Positions 25,937-35,325 of a DNA stretch of 64,000 bases are shown in pieces. The stretch is from CAZSNT01 sp964607765 (GTDB lineage: Bacteria; Verrucomicrobiota; Lentisphaeria; Oligosphaerales; JABHEG01). The stretch covers positions 110,897 through 174,896 of the forward strand of contig CAZSNT010000001.1 in NCBI GenBank assembly GCA_964607765.1, given 5' to 3'. The translations under genes were made by a program, and so were the position numbers. The number at the start of each line of letters is the position of its first letter. The stretch's first letter is position 1. The notes under the pieces are model-generated. The model was not told the origin of the DNA, ran no database searches, and saw only the letters and a list, made by a program, of their open reading frames with translations.

Positions 25937-28396
25937 TCAGTCCGGACGAGTGTCCGATGTCCGTTCATTTTCGAGGAAACGTTGCACGGCGTCGAGCATA
26001 CCGGCTTCGGCTGTTTCCCTGAGTTCAAACAGCTGTCGGCGGAACTGCTGCTCCTGTTCGTAACGGGTTCGTAAGTGCTGGGGCAGGTCCGCGAGGTCCG
26101 TCTTGGACCGCGGCGCCGCGTCTGCGGTCGGCGTTATGTTCCTGCAGTACTCGAGTACATAGCCCCACAGATGCGCCGCTTCGACCCAGGCCTTGTCCTC
26201 CTGCGCCAGGCGTGCCTTTTCAGCCAGTCTGAGCGGCATGCTGTCGATGGCACGTGTGACATGCATGCGGAGGAGTTGCAAGGCTTCTTTTCGGGCCCAG
26301 TCCAGCATCTCGCTGGCGCTCCAGGCTCTGTCCACGCGCAGTTTCAGCTCGGGGGCTTCGGCGTGGAGCCTGTCCTGGTCGAAGGCTCTCAGCATCTTGA
26401 TCTCCCGGGCATCGTTGAAGGGGTGGGACTCTTCCTGCAGAAAGGTCTTGCGGAAGAACTCGTTCACCTCCACGAATTCGTCCGTGGCCTCGCCCTGGAG
26501 TCTGCAGGTGACACGTACGTGAGCGATACGTTCCAGAGCGCGTGTGTGGATGACGTGTTTGAGCAGCTTCTGCCGGTAGAACCTCGGTCGCTTGTCCGTG
26601 TGTCCGGACGGCAGTTTCCTGAGGTAGTTGGAGTTATCCTCCTCGGTGGCTTCTGTCCAGCGCGTGACCATCTTACGCGTTCTGCGCTCCGGGGCGTCGG
26701 AGACAGCGAACTCGGCGACATGTCCGTCGACAACCTCCAGGTCCCTGGGGGCCAGCTTCTCCCGGTCGGCAACGACGCGCACAATCCTGCCGCGCCGATC
26801 CTGTTCCTTGTAGTGGTGGCGCAGCTGCTGCTCCAAGTCCCGCGCCAGCGCCCGGCCGAGCCCGGGCACACCCGAACTGAACTCGGCAACGGCAAGCTTG
26901 CGGTCCGCCACATTCCGCAGGAAGAAGGCCCTTGAGCGGCGCTGCCGTTCGTGGAGCTGCTGGATGCGTTCTGCCAGCGGTTCGAGCAACTTGTGCCTGC
27001 GTTCAGGAACGCTCTCGACAATCCCGTCCAGGACTGCGCACAGAGAGAGGCCCAAGCCGTGGTGGAGCGAGTTGTTCACCTCCCGGTCCGCCAGTTTCAG
27101 ACACGTGTCGAGGGCCTGGCCCAATGCCGTCGGCACGGTTTCGAGCACGGCGTCTTCGATGACTGTCCTGCACGGCTGCTGCGTGCCGGTTTGCGTGGCC
27201 TCGGGCACGGTGCAAGCACGATAGAGCGGGTGGCTCTGCGGGTCAGTCGCATCAAGGCGGCGCTTGAGCAGTCTGTAGTAGCCCACGACGTCATCGCCGC
27301 CTGTGCGCTGCTCGAGCTCTGCACGCCAGATCCGTGCCCGTGCCCCGGCGACGTTCTGTGCCAAGCGCAGAACTCCCGCGTGTTCGTGCTGGAAGACCCC
27401 GGCAAACTGTTCATCTTCCAGCCAATCACGCAATGTGTCGGCGAGAGTGGTCTCGGCGTTGGCTACGTTCTGTTCTGCCGGCGCATTCGTACCGGCAGGC
27501 GTCAGGTATCGGGCGATTTTGCGTTCGAGCTGCCGAAGTTCGTCCGCGAACAGTTCCCTGTTCACATCGGCGATTGCCTCGGCGATGTGCCATTGCATCT
27601 GGGAAGGCGCCAGCAGGCCGGCATCAGCGAGCAACCGGGCTTGGTCGCGTGCTTCCCAGAGCAGTTGCCGGGCATCGTGCAGGTTCCCGTCGCTCCGGCG
27701 TTGGGCGGCGCGGGTGACGAGTTGGTCGACGTCGGCGTGTTCCGCCAACGCCTCGAGGCACTGAGCTGCGGCCTGCGCGACGTCGTTGCGGCGCAGTCCG
27801 GTCGGCTCCGCCAGCGCCACCGTTCGGCGCACAAGCCAAGCCTGAAAGTGCGCCTGATGTTTCGGGCTCAGGCGTTTCCAGATCACAGTCGCCTCAATCT
27901 CGTCAGCGGTCGCGACGACCTGCAGCGGGCATTCCATGTCACGGCGCAGCTTCTGCAGGGCCGCTTCTGCAGTTGCGAGATCGGCCGAACGGCGCAGCGC
28001 ATGTTGAGAGAATGTCAGCGCCCCGTTCTTGCCCGGCACGAGGAATGGCGCGTGTGCGGTCAGCGTGCGCTCTCGCCACTTCTCCAGGATTTCCGTTTCG
28101 GCGGCGCGCCTGTGTTCTCGGGCCGTTGCCGGAACATCCGCTCGCGCAGGATCTTCGCGGAAGTGGCGCAAGACCCACTCCATGAACAAGTAGCGTGACT
28201 CGGGCGAGAGTTCGGCGGGCAGATCACTGACGAGTCGCCTGTCCATCAGCCCGGGCGGCCGCAGCGCAGGCAGCATGTGGCAGCCGCTCAGGATGATGCA
28301 GGTGGCCGCACAGACGGCTGCCACGCGGCGTGTCGCCTTTCGTCGGCTGCCGGTCAGGCATGTCCGCCGCGGATTGATCTGGCGCTGTTGGACCAT
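25937..28396 (-). CDS. Large lipoprotein of unknown function
   Basis: 819 residues from ATG 28396 (AGGA ribosome site). A type II signal peptide is clear: RRVAAVCAATCIILSGC, with the lipobox LSGC, so the mature protein is lipid-anchored. The rest is rich in charged helices (QLRHHYKEQDRRGRIVRVV, EKARLAQEDKAWVEAAHLW), consistent with long alpha-helical repeats or coiled coils. No enzyme motif is recognised. A central segment (VAEFSSGVPGLGRALARDLE) resembles the start of a caspase-like or CsgG-type lipoprotein module only weakly. It follows the response regulator gene by about 120 bp on the same strand. Confidence 0.65.
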   Translation of the reverse strand: MVQQRQINPRRTCLTGSRRKATRRVAAVCAATCIILSGCHMLPALRPPGLMDRRLVSDLPAELSPESRYLFMEWVLRHFREDPARADVPATAREHRRAAETEILEKWRERTLTAHAPFLVPGKNGALTFSQHALRRSADLATAEAALQKLRRDMECPLQVVATADEIEATVIWKRLSPKHQAHFQAWLVRRTVALAEPTGLRRNDVAQAAAQCLEALAEHADVDQLVTRAAQRRSDGNLHDARQLLWEARDQARLLADAGLLAPSQMQWHIAEAIADVNRELFADELRQLERKIARYLTPAGTNAPAEQNVANAETTLADTLRDWLEDEQFAGVFQHEHAGVLRLAQNVAGARARIWRAELEQRTGGDDVVGYYRLLKRRLDATDPQSHPLYRACTVPEATQTGTQQPCRTVIEDAVLETVPTALGQALDTCLKLADREVNNSLHHGLGLSLCAVLDGIVESVPERRHKLLEPLAERIQQLHERQRRSRAFFLRNVADRKLAVAEFSSGVPGLGRALARDLEQQLRHHYKEQDRRGRIVRVVADREKLAPRDLEVVDGHVAEFAVSDAPERRTRKMVTRWTEATEEDNSNYLRKLPSGHTDKRPRFYRQKLLKHVIHTRALERIAHVRVTCRLQGEATDEFVEVNEFFRKTFLQEESHPFNDAREIKMLRAFDQDRLHAEAPELKLRVDRAWSASEMLDWARKEALQLLRMHVTRAIDSMPLRLAEKARLAQEDKAWVEAAHLWGYVLEYCRNITPTADAAPRSKTDLADLPQHLRTRYEQEQQFRRQLFELRETAEAGMLDAVQRFLENERTSDTRPD

Positions 28397-28519
28397 AGTT
28401 CCTGTGGGGCAGCAGCTCTCACGACGCGGCGGCGCCGGACACCTGGCGGCGCGTAACGGCGGCAGGCGCAAGCAGTTGCACCCATTGAGCGGCGGCACTG
28501 TCCGGCAGGCGGCGCGTGC

Positions 28520-29095
28520 TCAGGCGTAGCGCAGGAAGTGCTTCATCCAGACGCTGAGCCCCTTCTCGCCGACCGCGTCGTATTTGGTCGGTTTGAGGCA
28601 CACTTCCTTGGCCACGGCGACGAGGGGGTTGTAGCCGCTCTTTCCGCCATGGACAGACTTGCGGAAGAACACGTGCCCCTTTTCGCCGCTGGTTGAGGAG
28701 AGGACGATTATGGGAATGCCCTGGGTCTTTCCGCGCAGTTCATAGTCCTTCTTGAGGTTCTCGATCAACTCCCAACCGTCCATGACGGGCATGTTGAGGT
28801 CGGTCACGATGAAGAGCGGGTCCCGACTGAACTTCTCACGGATTTCTTTGAGCAGTTCCAAAGCCATCTGGCCGTTGGCCGCCTCGAAGACCACAATTCG
28901 CGGGTCGCCCTTCTTGATGCTGCGCGCCACCAACTTGCGGATCCCACGCTCGTCATCGACCACGAGCACCGTGTTGCTGTTCGGGTCCATGCTGCGCTCG
29001 ATGGAGTCGAGCAACTCATGGTAGGCCGCGCGGTTCTCTTTGCTCTCTTCGTCGGTGTTTTCGTAGGCGTTGACGTCTGTTTCTTGATCTGCCAT
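28520..29095 (-). CDS. Orphan single-domain response regulator
   Basis: 191 residues from ATG 29095, preceded by AGGAGG. Residues about 42-165 form a receiver domain: VLVVDDERGIRKLVA, phosphoacceptor Asp99 in VTDLNMPVMDGW, PIIVLSSTS and Lys in VCLKPTKYD. A 40-residue acidic N-terminal extension and a 20-residue tail flank it; there is no output domain, so it probably acts by protein contact like CheY. The alpha4 region contains an insertion (GEKGHVFFRKSVHGGKSGYN), which is unusual. The nearest histidine kinase is at 33224, 4 kb away. Confidence 0.88.
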   Translation of the reverse strand: MADQETDVNAYENTDEESKENRAAYHELLDSIERSMDPNSNTVLVVDDERGIRKLVARSIKKGDPRIVVFEAANGQMALELLKEIREKFSRDPLFIVTDLNMPVMDGWELIENLKKDYELRGKTQGIPIIVLSSTSGEKGHVFFRKSVHGGKSGYNPLVAVAKEVCLKPTKYDAVGEKGLSVWMKHFLRYA

Positions 29096-29163
29096 CGTTC
29101 CGCTCCTCCTGACGGATTTCTGCTCGCGTTCGGACCCGGTCCGCCTCAAGCAGTCCGAGCTTC

Positions 29164-29250
29164 CTATTCCTTCACGGTAGCCAACTCCCTGGGGAGATGC
29201 TCCTGGTACGGCTCCCAATTGATCCACTCGCCGCAAGAGTACTTCAGCAT
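29164..29250 (-). CDS. Possible 28-residue peptide MLKYSCGEWINWEPYQEHLP...
   Basis: A short frame on the minus strand begins at ATG 29250 with GGAG six bases upstream (a second in-frame ATG is at 29262) and ends at TAG 29164-29166, 69 bp before the response regulator. The peptide is acidic, with one Cys, two Trp and two Tyr, unlike the Arg/Ala/Pro-rich products of chance frames in this GC-rich DNA. I do not recognise it. It may be a genuine small protein in the same transcript, or a leader peptide. Confidence 0.35.
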   Translation of the reverse strand: MLKYSCGEWINWEPYQEHLPRELATVKE

Positions 29251-29324
29251 GTGTTTCTCCATGCCTGCCGCAGCGCACCGCGGCTGAATCTCAGGTTGCC
29301 CCGGCGCATGACGTCGCCTGGGTA

Positions 29325-30113
29325 TCAGAGCGTCTTGACCTGATAGGCGTGGTCACGCTTCGAGACGACCTTGATGTCGAACTCCACGTATTCCTTGGGC
29401 TCTCCGCCACGCGACCTTGTGCCGAGAGCTTCGAGTACCTTGAGCACCTCCAGGCCGGCAATGACCTGGCCAAACACGGCATGCTTGCCGTTCAGATGCG
29501 GCTGTGCGGTGAAGCAGAGGAAGAACTGGCTGCCGCCGCTGTTGGGAGCCCCGGTGTTGGCCATGGACAAGATGCCAGGCCCCGTGTGCTTCAGTGTGGC
29601 GTGGAGCTCATCCTTGATGCGGTATCCGGGCCCACCTGTGCCGGCTTTCCCTCTGGCGCCACGCTTTGAGTGTGGGCATCCGCCCTGTGCCATGAACCCG
29701 GGTATGATCCTGTGGAATCGCATTCCCTTGTAAAACCCCTTCTCGGCCAGCGAGATGATGTTCGCCACGGTGTTCGGTACTTTGTCTTCGAACAACTCGA
29801 CTGTCACGTCGCCCTTCCCCGTGGTGATTTTGACGATGGGGTTGCCTTCCGTGATCGTGACGGCAGCCGGGGCTTGTGCTGCTGCTGCTGCAACAGCACC
29901 GGTGTCCGGCTTCTCACCTGGCTGCAGGATCTCGGACTTGGCGAACTGGAACAGGCGGTCTTTCTCGGTGATGACAGTAATGGTGTTACCCTTGGTTACT
30001 ACTTTGCCTTCCAAGGTCTTACCGTTCCGAAGCGTGATCTTCTCAGCCAGCGCCTGCGATGCTGTGATTCCAAGTACGCAGGTCAGGGCAAGGACTGGAT
30101 GCAGGATTCTCAT
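29325..30113 (-). CDS. Exported cyclophilin-type peptidyl-prolyl isomerase
   Basis: 262 residues from ATG 30113; an ATG three codons earlier (30122) is also possible. Signal peptide LHPVLALTCVLGITASQALA directs it to the periplasm. Residues about 24-60 look like a small beta-barrel (KITLRNGKTLEGKVVTKGNT). The cyclophilin domain follows: VPNTVANIISLAEKGFYKGM, catalytic Arg in RFHRIIPGFMAQGG, NSGGSQFFLCFTAQPHLNGK and HAVFGQVIAGLEVL. It catalyses proline isomerisation during folding of exported proteins. The N-terminal small domain is an addition compared with E. coli PpiA. Confidence 0.92.
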   Translation of the reverse strand: MRILHPVLALTCVLGITASQALAEKITLRNGKTLEGKVVTKGNTITVITEKDRLFQFAKSEILQPGEKPDTGAVAAAAAQAPAAVTITEGNPIVKITTGKGDVTVELFEDKVPNTVANIISLAEKGFYKGMRFHRIIPGFMAQGGCPHSKRGARGKAGTGGPGYRIKDELHATLKHTGPGILSMANTGAPNSGGSQFFLCFTAQPHLNGKHAVFGQVIAGLEVLKVLEALGTRSRGGEPKEYVEFDIKVVSKRDHAYQVKTL

Positions 30114-30197
30114 GGACGTCATCCCGTTGTTTGGTTCTACGCGAGACAGCCGGTGCTTGCGCGGGCGCTCGCCTGTGCGCGGCGGCTGCCGTACATC

Positions 30198-30347
30198 TTA
30201 CATTGGGCGCGCCGAGAACCATAAGCGTGCGCCGCATTTTTGCAACCGAGAGCATGCGCCTGTGTGCGACTGGCCGATGGCGGAATCGGCCTCCATCAGG
30301 ATGAACCGGTGCTTCTCCTGGTCGACCTCGTACTCGAGATATGCCAT
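30198..30347 (-). CDS. Possible 49-residue protein, perhaps a truncated fragment
   Basis: Frame from ATG 30347 with AGGGGAAG upstream; begins MAYLEYEVDQEKHRFILMEA and continues DSAIGQSHTG. The start has the look of the first strands of an FHA domain (strand, Gly/charged turn, hydrophobic strand, xIGx), but the later FHA motifs are missing, so it may be a remnant. The rest of the 30114-30578 gap, between the cyclophilin gene and the next plus-strand gene, shows no recognisable gene. Confidence 0.25.
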   Translation of the reverse strand: MAYLEYEVDQEKHRFILMEADSAIGQSHTGACSRLQKCGARLWFSARPM

Positions 30348-30578
30348 GGCAGCTTCCCCTGCGCCGACTCGACCTGCCGAGCCCATAACCTACAATAGCA
30401 ATCAACGCAGGTTGATTCCAGGTCGTACTGCTCGGTTGGTTTTTGAAATGCGCGCGACAGGATGTAACCTTGGCTTGCGTCAGTGTGTATTGATTGTGTA
30501 GAGCGACGTGCGAACAGAGTGTAGAAGAACGACGCGCGGAACAGAGCGCGGCGCAGAGCGTGAGTCAGGAGGACTGGG

Positions 30579-32699
30579 ATGAAACTGTGGTTAAGGGCAG
30601 GTTTGACGCTGGCCGTTTTGGGGGTTGTGGGCATGGCGGCTGCGGCCGAGCCGGTCACGGCGGACACTCCCGTGACGGTGCGGGTGTCGGTGCCAAGCAC
30701 GTCCGCGTTGGAGACGACGCTCGCGGACTCGGCTGTGTGGCAGTCCACTGAAGGTTCCGCGTTGTGGCAGTCGACGTTGCAGTTCGTGCGGTCGGGCCGG
30801 GACTTGCTGGGGGTGTACCTGACCGGTCTGGCCGGTGACGAGCTGCAGGCGCTGCTGCCGGAGCAGTGGACCGTCACCGTGACAGCGCTTACGGAGGACG
30901 CGAGCGACTTCGAGCACTCGCCCGTGGTTTGTGTGGGGCGGCTTGGGGAGAGGGCGGAAGCGTTGACTTCGCTGTGGCAGACGACGCTGTTTCCGCGCTT
31001 TTGCGATTTGGCGCGTGACGTCGACGCCCGCGCTTTGACGCACGCCGGCCGGCCTCTCTACGAGTTCCGCAAGGCCGACCAGGCGCCTGTGGCCGTGGCG
31101 TTTGCGCATGGCGCGTTGCTGGTGGGAAATTCTGCCGGCGTGCGTCAGCGCCTTGACCATCCGGTTCCAGCGGTCGCCGGCTCCGGTGTCGTGGATGCTG
31201 ATCCGATTGTCGCGACGGACGTTGAGTTCGGCCGCTCGATTCGTGAGCTGCTCGCGGAGCTGCCGGCCGGCGGCAAGGAGCGGCGTGAGCTGCACTTCTC
31301 CGGCTTGGCGGGGTTGCGCCGCATCACGTGCAGTGCCCGGCCGCTGTCGGGTCGGTTCCACGAGCGCATGGCACTGGACTTCGGGGGGCCGGCGGCGGAG
31401 GGGCTTCTGGGGATTGTGCGGGACCGGGAACCGATCAAACTGAAGGCAGCCGCTCTCATACCCCGGGATTACGAGCTCGCGTATTCGGTGACTCTCACCG
31501 ACGGCCTGGACTTGCTGCAGTCGATCCGGCGCGTGGCGGTTCACGTGTCGGGTCCGGAGGCGGAGGAGAAGCTCCAAGCGGGGCTCAACGCGATCGGGGC
31601 CCAATTGGCGCTGGACGTTGAGCAGGATGTTCTCGCTCAGATCGGCCCGGAAGTGTTCGTTGCCCTGTCGCTGCCGGACGACGTGACGTGGTCGGCATCG
31701 GGCAAGCCGGATCTGAAGGTCAAGGAGTCGGGGTTTCTCGTTGGGCTGCAGGTGAAGGACCAGGAGCTGGCCAGGGACATCATGCGCAGCATCGTCGAAG
31801 CGCCCGCACTGACGGCTGCCGGGGTGATGCAGACAACCGTGCCGCACGAGGACTTCGACATCCATCGCGTCACGCTGCCGCACAAGCCGAACGCGCAGGT
31901 GGTGTATGCGCTGCTGGCAGATTTCCTGGTGTTCGCCCGGGACGTTGACGACGTGATGGATGCTGTCGACGCCCTGACGCACAAAGCCAACCTGTCGAAC
32001 ACCGAGCTGTTCCGCGGCGTGCCCGAGGCGTTTTCCGGCCCTGCCATCTCGTCCTTTTACCTCAGCGTGTCGCCGTTGCTGGCGTCGGTTCTTCCCAAGA
32101 TCCTCGAGCACAAAGCGCCGCCGCTGCGGCCGTTCCTTCCTGTTCTCACTGGCGTGTTCGAGCAGTCGGGCGCGGTGCGCTTGGTGACGCGCCGCACGGA
32201 GAGCGGGATTGTGATTGAGGGCAACACGCCGCTGCCGGTGATGACGGCCGTGCTGGGCATAGCCGGGCTGGACCACTTCGGCAAGCCGCGCGCGGGCCGC
32301 CGCGAGCACCGGGCCAAGGAGAGCATGAAGAAGATCGGCAAAGCGTTGCGCAAGTACCATCGCAAGAACAAGATTCCCCCTCAGGACCTGGCGCAGTTGG
32401 TGCCGCGGTACATCGACGAGCTGCCTGGCGATCCGTTTGCGGGTTACGAACCGTTCGGGTACGGCCCTTCCACGGACGGGGCGGGCTGGATCCTGGTCAG
32501 CGTGGGACCGGACGGTGAGGCGGTCGTGGACGTGTCAGCTTACAACGCAGACGACTGGCAGGCGGCGGAACGCGCGAGTGATCAGGAGACGATTGCCGCT
32601 TTCAAGCAGATGCTGTTCCGCTTCAAGCCGAAGCGCTTCGCGGATGAGCGAGGCTACGACGACGAGGGGGACATCATTCACCTGGGCCGCTGGCAATGA
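30579..32699 (+). CDS. Exported protein of unknown function with pseudopilin-like C-terminus
   Basis: 706 residues with a GGAGG ribosome site and a signal peptide (AGLTLAVLGVVGMAAAAEP). The body (about residues 30-570) is an alpha/beta protein resembling DUF3352-type exported proteins. The end differs: residues about 590-680 read SMKKIGKALRKYHRKNKIPP, then LAQLVPRYIDELPGDPFAGY and GWILVSVGPDGE. This is the soluble domain of type II secretion major pseudopilins and DUF1559-type proteins (helix, conserved LPxDPF, then VSxGPDG), here without the N-terminal prepilin helix. Function unknown. Confidence 0.7.
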   Translation: MKLWLRAGLTLAVLGVVGMAAAAEPVTADTPVTVRVSVPSTSALETTLADSAVWQSTEGSALWQSTLQFVRSGRDLLGVYLTGLAGDELQALLPEQWTVTVTALTEDASDFEHSPVVCVGRLGERAEALTSLWQTTLFPRFCDLARDVDARALTHAGRPLYEFRKADQAPVAVAFAHGALLVGNSAGVRQRLDHPVPAVAGSGVVDADPIVATDVEFGRSIRELLAELPAGGKERRELHFSGLAGLRRITCSARPLSGRFHERMALDFGGPAAEGLLGIVRDREPIKLKAAALIPRDYELAYSVTLTDGLDLLQSIRRVAVHVSGPEAEEKLQAGLNAIGAQLALDVEQDVLAQIGPEVFVALSLPDDVTWSASGKPDLKVKESGFLVGLQVKDQELARDIMRSIVEAPALTAAGVMQTTVPHEDFDIHRVTLPHKPNAQVVYALLADFLVFARDVDDVMDAVDALTHKANLSNTELFRGVPEAFSGPAISSFYLSVSPLLASVLPKILEHKAPPLRPFLPVLTGVFEQSGAVRLVTRRTESGIVIEGNTPLPVMTAVLGIAGLDHFGKPRAGRREHRAKESMKKIGKALRKYHRKNKIPPQDLAQLVPRYIDELPGDPFAGYEPFGYGPSTDGAGWILVSVGPDGEAVVDVSAYNADDWQAAERASDQETIAAFKQMLFRFKPKRFADERGYDDEGDIIHLGRWQ

Positions 32700-32928
32700 A
32701 ACTCGTGCGGCGGGCCGTGTCCGTGCTCCGTGACACCCGGGCCGTGCGGAAACCCGGAGTCTGCGGCGCTCGGCAGTCCGGCCGCGCCAGACGTGCTCGT
32801 GCGACGCGATAGGACACGTACTCCACCAGTTCGCCGCGCTCACGCACCACCATCCCGTAGAGGGCGGGCTCTTCCGTGAGTCTCAGGATGCTGGGCCTGC
32901 GGTTCTCGCTGACGAGGGGGACGATCAT
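32674..32928 (-). CDS. Small protein of unknown function
   Basis: 84 residues from ATG 32928, with AAGGAGA upstream. It starts MIVPLVSENRRPSILRLTEE and continues ALYGMVVRERGELVEYVSYR, a plausible folded start. The final 30 residues are Arg/Ser/Thr-rich and overlap the 3' end of the convergent gene by 26 bp. I do not recognise it. The gap upstream (32929-33223) holds nothing I can identify. Confidence 0.45.
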   Translation of the reverse strand: MIVPLVSENRRPSILRLTEEPALYGMVVRERGELVEYVSYRVARARLARPDCRAPQTPGFRTARVSRSTDTARRTSFIASGPGE

Positions 32929-33223
32929 TATCCCGTCTCCTTTTCTGCGACCGTGCCGACTCTGCCCCGACTTAGCATTTCTGGTGCCAGTCACAGCACG
33001 ATGCGGCGCCCGTGCGAGCCGAGTCGTGGTCAGGAGCGGGGCGTGGCAAGTCGCCCGTAGCGTGGCTGCAGACAGCATCGACGGTGGTGAGTTGGCAGCA
33101 GTTGCCGGCGGAAAGTGCCAAAGCTGCGCAGGGCTCGGCCGCGTGCGGCGGATGGCCGTGTTCAGCCTGTCTGCTCTCGGCGCAGTAGGGGAGGAGCACC
33201 AACAAATGTAGCTCGACGGCAGG

Positions 33224-35179
33224 CTAGCGCTCGAGGGCGCGCCGGGCGACCGCGGCCAGTCCATCGATCGTGAAGGGCTTCTGCAGCAGATCGGTGGTCT
33301 CGGGGACGCGCCAGTGTTTGGACAGGTGCGTGGGGGGGTATCCCGAGACATAGACGACGCGTATTCCGGGGATCATCTGGGCGAGCACATCCGCCAGCGC
33401 CTTGCCGCCCATCTCAGGCATGACTACGTCGGTCAGCACCAGGGAGAGCTCGTCTCTGTGCTCCATGGCCACCTGCAGAGCCGCCTGGCCGTTCTCCGCC
33501 TGCAGTACCTCGTAGCCCAGTTTCTGCAGCATGTTGACCATGATCTGTCGAACCGTGACCTCGTCCTCCACCACAAGCACGGTCTCCGTTCCGCCTATGA
33601 GAATTTCGACGTCATCCTCCGGGCCGAGCTGTACGTCTGACTCCTGCGCTGCGGGCAGGAAGATGCGGAAGCTGGTGCCGTACCCGACTTTGCTCTCCAG
33701 GTGTATGAAGCCCTTGTGCTGTTTGACGATGCCGTAGACCATGGCCAGGCCCAGGCCGGTGCCGCTGCCCTTCTCCTTGGTGGTGAAGAACGGCTCGAAC
33801 ACGCGGTCCCGGACATCCTCGCTCATGCCCGTGCCGGAGTCACTGACGATCAGTACGGTGAACTGCCCCGCGTACCCGTCGATGTAAGCTGCGGCATCCG
33901 CGTCGTCCAGCGCGACAGAGGTGGTCTGGATCGTGATGTTCCCGCCCTGCTGTGTCGCGTCGCGCGCGTTGACGACAAGGTTGGCCAGGACCTGCTCGAT
34001 CTGACCGGCGTCCACCTCGACCAAGCTGATGCCCGGATCGGGACAGACTTGCAGCTCGATGTCCTCACCAATGAGACGGCGCAGCATCTTTTGCATTTCT
34101 GAGACGATTTCATTCAGATCTGCAATCTGGGGCTTGATGACCTGGCGCCGTGAGAAAGCCAGCAGCTGCCGAGTGAGGCCGGCGGCTCTCTGGGCCGCGT
34201 TCAGGATCTGTTCCACGTCTTCCTGCAAGGGATGTTCGCCGTCCAGATCGTCCCTGATGAACTCCGCATAGTTCGTGATGACCATAAGCATGTTGTTGAA
34301 ATCGTGCGCAACGCCTCCCGCCAGGTTGCCGATGGCCTCCATTTTCTGCGTTTGCCGCAGCCTCTCGGCCATCTGCACACTCTCGGTGATATCGTGTTTG
34401 ACTTCGACGAATCCGGTCACGGTTCCGTCGCGTCTGCAGAGCGGCGCGATGGTGGCCTGCGCCTCATAGAGTGTGCCGTCCTTCTTGCGGTTGGTCAGCT
34501 TGCCCGACCACGTGTTGCCCTGTTGCAGCTCTGCGACCATGTCCTGATAGAATGCCTTGTCGTGCGCGCCGCTGCTCAACAGCCCCACGTGCTCGCCGAG
34601 GACGTCCTCGTGACGGTGCCCGGTCATGTGCTCGAATGCGGGGTTGACGTACCGGATTGTCCCGTCGGGGGCTGTGATGATGATCGCTTCTGCCGCGGAT
34701 TCAGCGGCGGTCGCGAGCATGGCGCGCGCTTCCTCTTCGCGCCGGAGCGCGGTCACATCGGCGAGGCTCAGCAGGATAAGCGGGCGGCCTTCGACAGCGA
34801 TGTCTGCAGCACTGACCAGCACGCAGCGTTCCTCCCCGTCAGGGCGCGCCACGGCGAGTTCCTCCTCCTCCAACGGCGTTTCGGTCGCGTCGCCGTCTGC
34901 GGCTCCGTCGTCTGCCTGCGGGATCTGGATGAACTGCCGGACGTCCTGGCCGACAAGCTCGCGCAGTTCCCGGCCGAAGATACGCGCGGCGGCCGGATTG
35001 GCGTCGACGATGCGCCATTGGTCGGGGGCGACGGTAAGCACGCCCGAGTGCAGGCATTCGAAGATCGTGCCAAGCCGCCGTTCCACTTGGGCGGCCGGGG
35101 CGTTGGCGGGGGCGCTGCCAGGGCTGGGCTGCTCGTGCTCGTCCGGCGACGCTTCGGGCGGAGATGGTGTATTGCTCAT
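33224..35179 (-). CDS. Hybrid sensor histidine kinase (PAS-PAS-HisKA-HATPase-REC)
   Basis: 651 residues from ATG 35179. Order: a Pro-rich N-terminus, a PAS domain (IFECLHSGVLTVAPDQWRIV), a second PAS (ESAAEAIIITAPDGTIRYVN), a PAC segment with KHDITESVQ, then HisKA with phosphoacceptor His292 in AGGVAHDFNNML. The ATPase has N (NLVVNARDAT), G1 (DSGTGM), F and G2 (GTGLGLAMVYGIV) boxes, and a C-terminal receiver carries Asp584 in LTDVVMPEMGG. No transmembrane segment is visible, so it senses a cytoplasmic signal. The architecture resembles PAS hybrid kinases that relay to other regulators. The output partner is not obvious; the orphan receiver at 28520 is one candidate. Confidence 0.93.
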   Translation of the reverse strand: MSNTPSPPEASPDEHEQPSPGSAPANAPAAQVERRLGTIFECLHSGVLTVAPDQWRIVDANPAAARIFGRELRELVGQDVRQFIQIPQADDGAADGDATETPLEEEELAVARPDGEERCVLVSAADIAVEGRPLILLSLADVTALRREEEARAMLATAAESAAEAIIITAPDGTIRYVNPAFEHMTGHRHEDVLGEHVGLLSSGAHDKAFYQDMVAELQQGNTWSGKLTNRKKDGTLYEAQATIAPLCRRDGTVTGFVEVKHDITESVQMAERLRQTQKMEAIGNLAGGVAHDFNNMLMVITNYAEFIRDDLDGEHPLQEDVEQILNAAQRAAGLTRQLLAFSRRQVIKPQIADLNEIVSEMQKMLRRLIGEDIELQVCPDPGISLVEVDAGQIEQVLANLVVNARDATQQGGNITIQTTSVALDDADAAAYIDGYAGQFTVLIVSDSGTGMSEDVRDRVFEPFFTTKEKGSGTGLGLAMVYGIVKQHKGFIHLESKVGYGTSFRIFLPAAQESDVQLGPEDDVEILIGGTETVLVVEDEVTVRQIMVNMLQKLGYEVLQAENGQAALQVAMEHRDELSLVLTDVVMPEMGGKALADVLAQMIPGIRVVYVSGYPPTHLSKHWRVPETTDLLQKPFTIDGLAAVARRALER

Positions 35180-35325
35180 GCTGCCTGTTCCGTCCGGACT
35201 GCGTGTCAGAAGCCGATGTTCGCCCGCCGTTCGGGACGGCACGACCGGTCCTCACCCACCTCTACCGCGTCCGCGGCAAGCCAGCAATTTTGCTCGTCAG
35301 AGCCATTCTGTCAAGGGCCTGCGTG

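Noticed and set aside
25937..28198. Plus-strand frames opposite the lipoprotein gene (e.g. 26951-28198)
   Set aside because: The minus strand carries a lipobox and helical repeats; the plus-strand products have shadow-like composition.
25937..28396. Lipoprotein as a CHAT- or caspase-like protein
   Set aside because: No His-Gly/Cys-Gly catalytic motif could be found.
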